Under the pieces are notes generated by a model. It made no database searches. It had not been told where the DNA came from and worked only from the letters and a program-made list of their open reading frames with translations. A DNA stretch of 64,000 nt, taken from positions 4,092,001 to 4,156,000 of the forward strand of contig NZ_CP154859.1 in the NCBI RefSeq assembly GCF_039614725.1, read 5' to 3'. The stretch is from Thauera sp. JM12B12 (GTDB lineage: Bacteria; Pseudomonadota; Gammaproteobacteria; Burkholderiales; Rhodocyclaceae). This document shows, piece by piece, positions 58,171 through 64,000 of this stretch. Both the position numbers and the translations under genes were made by a program. Every line of letters starts with the position of its first letter. Position 1 is the first letter of the stretch.

Positions 58171-59157
58171 TCAGACCCGGGTCAGTTCGGCGGTGAGTCG
58201 CTTCAGATCGATCGTGCGTGCGCGCTCCGCGATCTCGGGCGCGTAGCGCGCCTGGAGGCCCTTGGCCTGCTCGAGCACGCCGCCGAAGCTCTGCCGCAGC
58301 GCGCCAGCGTCGAGGGTGCGGCCGCTGCCGTAGTACTGGCGCGCGACCTTGCCGATCGCGTAGGTGGTGGCGAACGAAAAGGCCGAGCCGGTGGCCTGGC
58401 TGCCGATCGCCCGACCGGCGCCGCCCAGCACCTTGCCGAGCAGGCCGCCGATGAGCTTGCGGCCGAACTGCTCGACGTACTGTCCGGTCATGCCGACCCC
58501 GGTGGTGGCGAGGAAATCCTTGATGTGGCCGCGGTCGAGCTCGTAGCCGTGGGCCTTGCCGATGCGATACACCAGCCGCACCTGCAGCGGGATGATCGCC
58601 ATCGAGGCCATCGACTGCGGCAGCAGCTCGAGCGCGCCATTGAGGATGGCGGCGTTGAGGATCATGCGGTCGAGCTCGGCGGCATCGGGTGCCGGGGCGG
58701 TCGCCCTGCCGACAGGCGCGGCCGGCACGGCGGCATCGCTGGCGTCGAAACCGGGAAGCGCCGCCAGCTCGCCCGCCGCGGGCGCCTCGGCAACCGCTTC
58801 GGCCTCGTGGATGAAGCGCTCGGCCGCACCCGATTCCAGCCCCAGCAGTCCCGACAGGCGCTGCAGGAAGGCGGTCTCGCCGGCGTCGTGGCTGCCGTCG
58901 GCCTCGCAGACGCCGACTGCGAGCTCGAAGGCGAGCTGGCGCAGGCCAGCCTCGTCGAGCGCCGCCACCGCAGCCTCGAGGCTCAGCCTGCCGAGCAACA
59001 CATCCTGGTAGAGCGTGATGAAGTCGATCTCGAGGTCGCGACCGAGCGACTCGGCCACCTTGCGCACATGCTCGCGCTCGTCGGCGTCCTGGCGGCCATC
59101 GGCAAAGGCGGCCATGAGGCAGATGGCGACGAGGGAACGGGCTTGTCCGATATTCAT
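58171..59157 (-). CDS. TerB-like/DUF697-type protein
   Basis: 328 residues. The N-terminal TerB-like helical domain (about 5-120) has CLMAAFADGRQDADEREHVRKVAESLG and a second EF-like acid pair, CEADGSHDAGETAFLQRLSGLLG. An Ala/Pro linker follows. The C-terminal domain (about 165-290) has the Gly-rich LIGGLLGKVLGGAGRAIGSQ and FATTYAIGKVARQYY seen in DUF697 proteins that associate with membranes. The function is not known; TerB domains occur in tellurite and stress systems. Confidence 0.78.
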   Translation of the reverse strand: MNIGQARSLVAICLMAAFADGRQDADEREHVRKVAESLGRDLEIDFITLYQDVLLGRLSLEAAVAALDEAGLRQLAFELAVGVCEADGSHDAGETAFLQRLSGLLGLESGAAERFIHEAEAVAEAPAAGELAALPGFDASDAAVPAAPVGRATAPAPDAAELDRMILNAAILNGALELLPQSMASMAIIPLQVRLVYRIGKAHGYELDRGHIKDFLATTGVGMTGQYVEQFGRKLIGGLLGKVLGGAGRAIGSQATGSAFSFATTYAIGKVARQYYGSGRTLDAGALRQSFGGVLEQAKGLQARYAPEIAERARTIDLKRLTAELTRV

Positions 59158-59391
59158 TGCACTGCTCCTGCTGGATGCGTGAGGGGATGGTCGGCGGCTG
59201 CAGCCACCGGCCCGGGCACGACGGTATGCACGGGATCATGAACGGGAACTGAACGTCGCCAGCCGGAAAGGTTCAGCCTGCGACGCGACGCCTATCGTGA
59301 TGCGAGACGGCCATGGACTGGCAGCAGGTCGCGGCGACCTCCATAATCTCGCACCCCTCCGCCGCCCGCACTGCCGGAACTGCAAGAACCC

Positions 59392-60039
59392 ATGCCGCAC
59401 TCCATCGAACACCTCTTCGCCAACAACCGCAACTGGTCCGAACGCATGCACGCCGAGGATCCCGACTTCTTCAGCCGGCTCGTCAAGCAGCAATCCCCGG
59501 AATACCTGTGGATCGGCTGCTCCGACAGCCGCGTGCCCGCCAACCAGGTGGTCGGCCTGGCGCCGGGCGAGGTCTTCGTCCATCGAAACATCGCCAACGT
59601 GGTGGTGCACACCGACCTCAACGCGCTCTCGGTGATCCATTACGCGGTGGAGATGCTGCGCGTCAAGCACATCCTGGTCGTGGGCCATTACGGCTGCGGA
59701 GGCGTCAAGGCGGCGATGAACGACAACAAGACCGGCCTCACCGATAACTGGTTGCGTCACATCCAGGACGTGCGCGACCGCCACTTCGACCGCCTGGGGC
59801 GCATCGAAGACCCCGTCGCCCGTGCCAACCGGCTGTGCGAGCTCAACGCGATGCATCAGGTGGTCAACGTGTGCCAGACCTCGGTGCTGCGCGAGGCCTG
59901 GCAGCGCGGCCAGAGCGTGACCGTGCACGGCTGGTGCTACAGCCTCGAGGACGGTCTGGTACGCGACCTCGGCGTCAGCGCCGGCAGCCGCGAGGAAGCG
60001 ATGGCACGCTACCGCAACGCCGTCGAGCGCGCCGACTGA
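59392..60039 (+). CDS. can: Beta-class carbonic anhydrase
   Basis: 215 residues. Zinc ligands are Cys in WIGCSDSRVPANQ (about 42) with Asp-Arg dyad, and His/Cys in GHYGCGGVKAA (about 98-101). NIANVVVHTDLNALSVIHYAVEML is the dimer core. It interconverts CO2 and bicarbonate in the cytoplasm. The clade matches E. coli Can. It is followed 20 nt later by a sugar kinase gene. Confidence 0.95.
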   Translation: MPHSIEHLFANNRNWSERMHAEDPDFFSRLVKQQSPEYLWIGCSDSRVPANQVVGLAPGEVFVHRNIANVVVHTDLNALSVIHYAVEMLRVKHILVVGHYGCGGVKAAMNDNKTGLTDNWLRHIQDVRDRHFDRLGRIEDPVARANRLCELNAMHQVVNVCQTSVLREAWQRGQSVTVHGWCYSLEDGLVRDLGVSAGSREEAMARYRNAVERAD

Positions 60040-60059
60040 CGCCCGGGCGCGACACGCAG

Positions 60060-60968
60060 ATGAGCACGCGCATCGGCATCGACCTCGGCGGCACCAAGAT
60101 CGAGCTCGTCGTTCTCGGCGCGGACGGCCACGTGCGCTGGCGCCAGCGCGTGCCCACGCCCCAGGGCGACTACGCCGCCACCCTGCGCACCGTGGTCGGG
60201 CTAGTGGCGCACGCCGAAGCGCAGACGGGCGCCACCGCCACGGTCGGCATCGGCACACCGGGCTCGCCCGCGCGGCGTGACGGCCGCATGCGCAACGCCA
60301 ACTCGGTGTGCCTCAACGGCCAGCCGCTGCAACGCGATCTCGAGGCCGCACTCGGCCGCCCGGTGCGGCTCGCCAACGACGCCAACTGCCTGGCGGTGTC
60401 CGAGGCCGCCGACGGCGCAGGCGCCGGCGCGGAGACGGTGTTCGCGGCCATCCTCGGCACCGGGGTGGGCGGCGGCATCGTCGTGGGGGGCCGCCTGCTC
60501 GTGGGCGCAAACGCCGTGGCCGGCGAGTGGGGACACAATCCGCTGCCCCTGCCCACGGCAGCGGACCTGCCCCTGCCGGCCTGCTACTGCGGACGCGCGG
60601 GCTGCATCGAGGCCTACCTGTCCGGGCCTGGCCTGGCGGCCGATCACCTGCGTCACACCGGTCACGCCCTCGATGCCCCGTCGATCGTCGCCCGCTCAGC
60701 AGCCGGCGACAACGCCTGCGCGGACAGCCTGGCGCGCTACGAAGCGCGGCTGGCGCGCGCCCTCGCCGGGGTGATCAACCTGCTCGACCCCGACGTGATC
60801 GTGCTCGGCGGCGGGCTGTCGCGGATCGAGCGCCTGTACGCGAACGTGCCGCGGCTGTGGCTGCCTCACGTGTTCTCGGACGCGGTGTGCACCCGCCTCG
60901 TGCCGGCGGCCCATGGCGACGCCTCGGGCGTGCGCGGCGCGGCATGGCTGTGGCCGCCGGGGTCCTGA
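60060..60968 (+). CDS. ROK-family sugar kinase (fructokinase/NAGK-like)
   Basis: 302 residues. ATP motif IGIDLGGTKIEL (about 5-16), substrate region NANSVCLNGQPL, catalytic Asp in LANDANCLAVSEA, GTGVGGGIVVGG, and the ROK zinc signature CYCGRAGCIEAYLSGPGL (about 178-195) with HNPLP before it. Candidate substrates are fructose, mannose or N-acetylglucosamine. The carbonic anhydrase gene is the only operon partner. Confidence 0.92.
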   Translation: MSTRIGIDLGGTKIELVVLGADGHVRWRQRVPTPQGDYAATLRTVVGLVAHAEAQTGATATVGIGTPGSPARRDGRMRNANSVCLNGQPLQRDLEAALGRPVRLANDANCLAVSEAADGAGAGAETVFAAILGTGVGGGIVVGGRLLVGANAVAGEWGHNPLPLPTAADLPLPACYCGRAGCIEAYLSGPGLAADHLRHTGHALDAPSIVARSAAGDNACADSLARYEARLARALAGVINLLDPDVIVLGGGLSRIERLYANVPRLWLPHVFSDAVCTRLVPAAHGDASGVRGAAWLWPPGS

Positions 60969-60999
60969 ACGCGGGACGCGATCGAATCCGGCGCCGGGC

Positions 61000-63174
<2,175 letters not shown>

Positions 63175-63562
63175 GGTGCAACGGGGAGTATTCGGAATCG
63201 GCTTTCGCTTCAGTCGCTTACGCGGATTTCGTGAGGCTGGATGGAGATAAGCGCATCAAGTCTCTGGCCGGAAATGGGGCTTTTCCATTGTCCACAAAAC
63301 CTGTGGATAAGTTTGTGGGAAAGCTGGGTGAATCGGCCGCAAACCTGCGTCGGATAAGGCTTTTCGTCACATTGCCTTAACATTGCGCTATTTTTTATTC
63401 TTTTATTTTCAATGACTTATAAAATCAAACGCATATGGCCGGGATTCTTGCCGCACATCTGGCCTGGAACCGCTGCGTGTGCATAAGTCAAGCCCGGAAA
63501 GCACGATTTTGTGCTTGACAGACGGCTGCGCGGCCGGGCCCCGGCTGCCGTCCGTCGTCCGC
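63175..63562. other. Intergenic region between hemE and priA with DnaA-like boxes and an AT-rich stretch
   Basis: 388 bases with no credible gene. TTGTCCACA (63288-63296) and TGTGGATAA (63302-63310) are inverted DnaA-box-like 9-mers 5 bp apart. About 75 bp on, 63370-63430 is strikingly AT-rich for this genome (ATTTTTTATTCTTTTATTTT at 63389-63408). This may be the priA promoter or a replication-linked site. Confidence 0.45.
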
Positions 63563-64000
63563 TCACCCGCGTGCGCGAATCTCGCGGCTGTAGGCGTGCA
63601 CGGTGTCGACCAGCACGCTGACGTTCTCGGGCGGGGTGTATTGCGAGATGCCGTGGCCGAGGTTGAAGACGTGGCCGGGATGCTTGCCGAAGGCATCGAG
63701 CACGCGCCGGGTCTCGGCGGCCACTGCTTCGGGCGGCGCGAACAGCACGTTGGGGTCGAGGTTGCCCTGCAGCGCCACCTTGTCGCCCACGAGCGCGCGG
63801 GCACGGCCGATGTCCATGGTCCAGTCGAGTCCCACCGCATCGCTGCCGATGGCGGCGATCGACTCCAGCCACAGCCCGCCGCCCTTGGTGAACACGATGC
63901 TGGGCACGCGCTCGCCGTCGCGTTCGCGGATCAGGCCGGACACGACCTGCTCGAGGTAGCGCAGGGAGAACTCCTTGTAGGCCGCCTCGGACAGCACCCC
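63563..64000 (-). CDS. hemE: Uroporphyrinogen decarboxylase HemE (C-terminal 145 residues, runs off the window)
   Basis: It converts uroporphyrinogen III to coproporphyrinogen III in heme synthesis. The visible part has [71 protein letters not shown] and [18 protein letters not shown], all HemE C-terminal blocks. The frame continues past 64000, so the start is outside the window. It reads toward priA. Confidence 0.96.
   Translation of the reverse strand, partial: GVLSEAAYKEFSLRYLEQVVSGLIRERDGERVPSIVFTKGGGLWLESIAAIGSDAVGLDWTMDIGRARALVGDKVALQGNLDPNVLFAPPEAVAAETRRVLDAFGKHPGHVFNLGHGISQYTPPENVSVLVDTVHAYSREIRARG

Noticed and set aside
63409..63872. Small minus-strand frames overlapping the hemE end and the intergenic region
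   Set aside because: They are shifted-frame readings of hemE that continue into the AT-rich spacer; composition is Arg/Ser-rich and no family matches.

Overview
The window reads as a chromosomal segment of a GC-rich betaproteobacterium of the Thauera/Azoarcus/Aromatoleum type (Rhodocyclales). The evidence is a periplasmic nitrate reductase operon next to narXL and a Dnr-type regulator, a spoT-rpoZ-gmk-yicC cluster, metX-metW and a hemE-priA pair. Assignment to a genus is inference from gene content only.

Layout. 1-5425: denitrification control, with napF-napD-napA running off the left edge, the nitrate-sensing narX-narL pair and a divergent Crp/Fnr regulator. 5469-10282: a DnaQ/GIY-YIG nuclease, a DUF3460 protein, then gmk-rpoZ-spoT. 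10319-25268: a 14.9 kb integrative element inserted into the 3' end of yicC. It splits yicC from gmk and carries a type III-like restriction-modification pair, a small ribbon-helix-helix (RHH) repressor with its palindromic operators, several unknown proteins, a DUF3987 primase/helicase, an AlpA-type regulator and a P4-type integrase. 25249-30823: yicC, a Ser/Thr kinase-PP2C phosphatase pair, rph, rdgB and hemW.

30824-43600 is more accessory. It holds an OmpA-like protein, an acuR-acuI pair with two matching operators followed by a frameshifted DMSP-lyase-like cupin gene, an SDR, a possible IS relic with 25-bp repeats, a lysozyme-inhibitor-like protein and a META lipoprotein. A HigBA toxin-antitoxin, a lone HEAGH metallopeptidase, an SDR with all halohydrin dehalogenase signatures, an alpha/beta hydrolase, the TelA/XpaC pair and a YbhB protein follow.

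43673-64000 is mostly housekeeping: sppA, trmB, thiG, thiS, a SAM-II riboswitch ahead of metX-metW, a membrane protein with an unusual C-terminal domain, ampG, a SMUG1-type glycosylase and an aldo/keto reductase. After these come a PepSY-linked two-component system with a Gly/Met/Pro-rich exported protein, a TerB-like protein, a beta-carbonic anhydrase, a ROK sugar kinase, priA and the 3' part of hemE.

The strongest observations are the exact att duplication that gave yicC a new C-terminus, a SAM-II riboswitch with a competing upstream strand, the halohydrin dehalogenase motif set, the acuR-acuI-DMSP-lyase-like cluster, the FNR/NarL-type sites that tie the respiratory genes together, and three REP-type inverted repeats.
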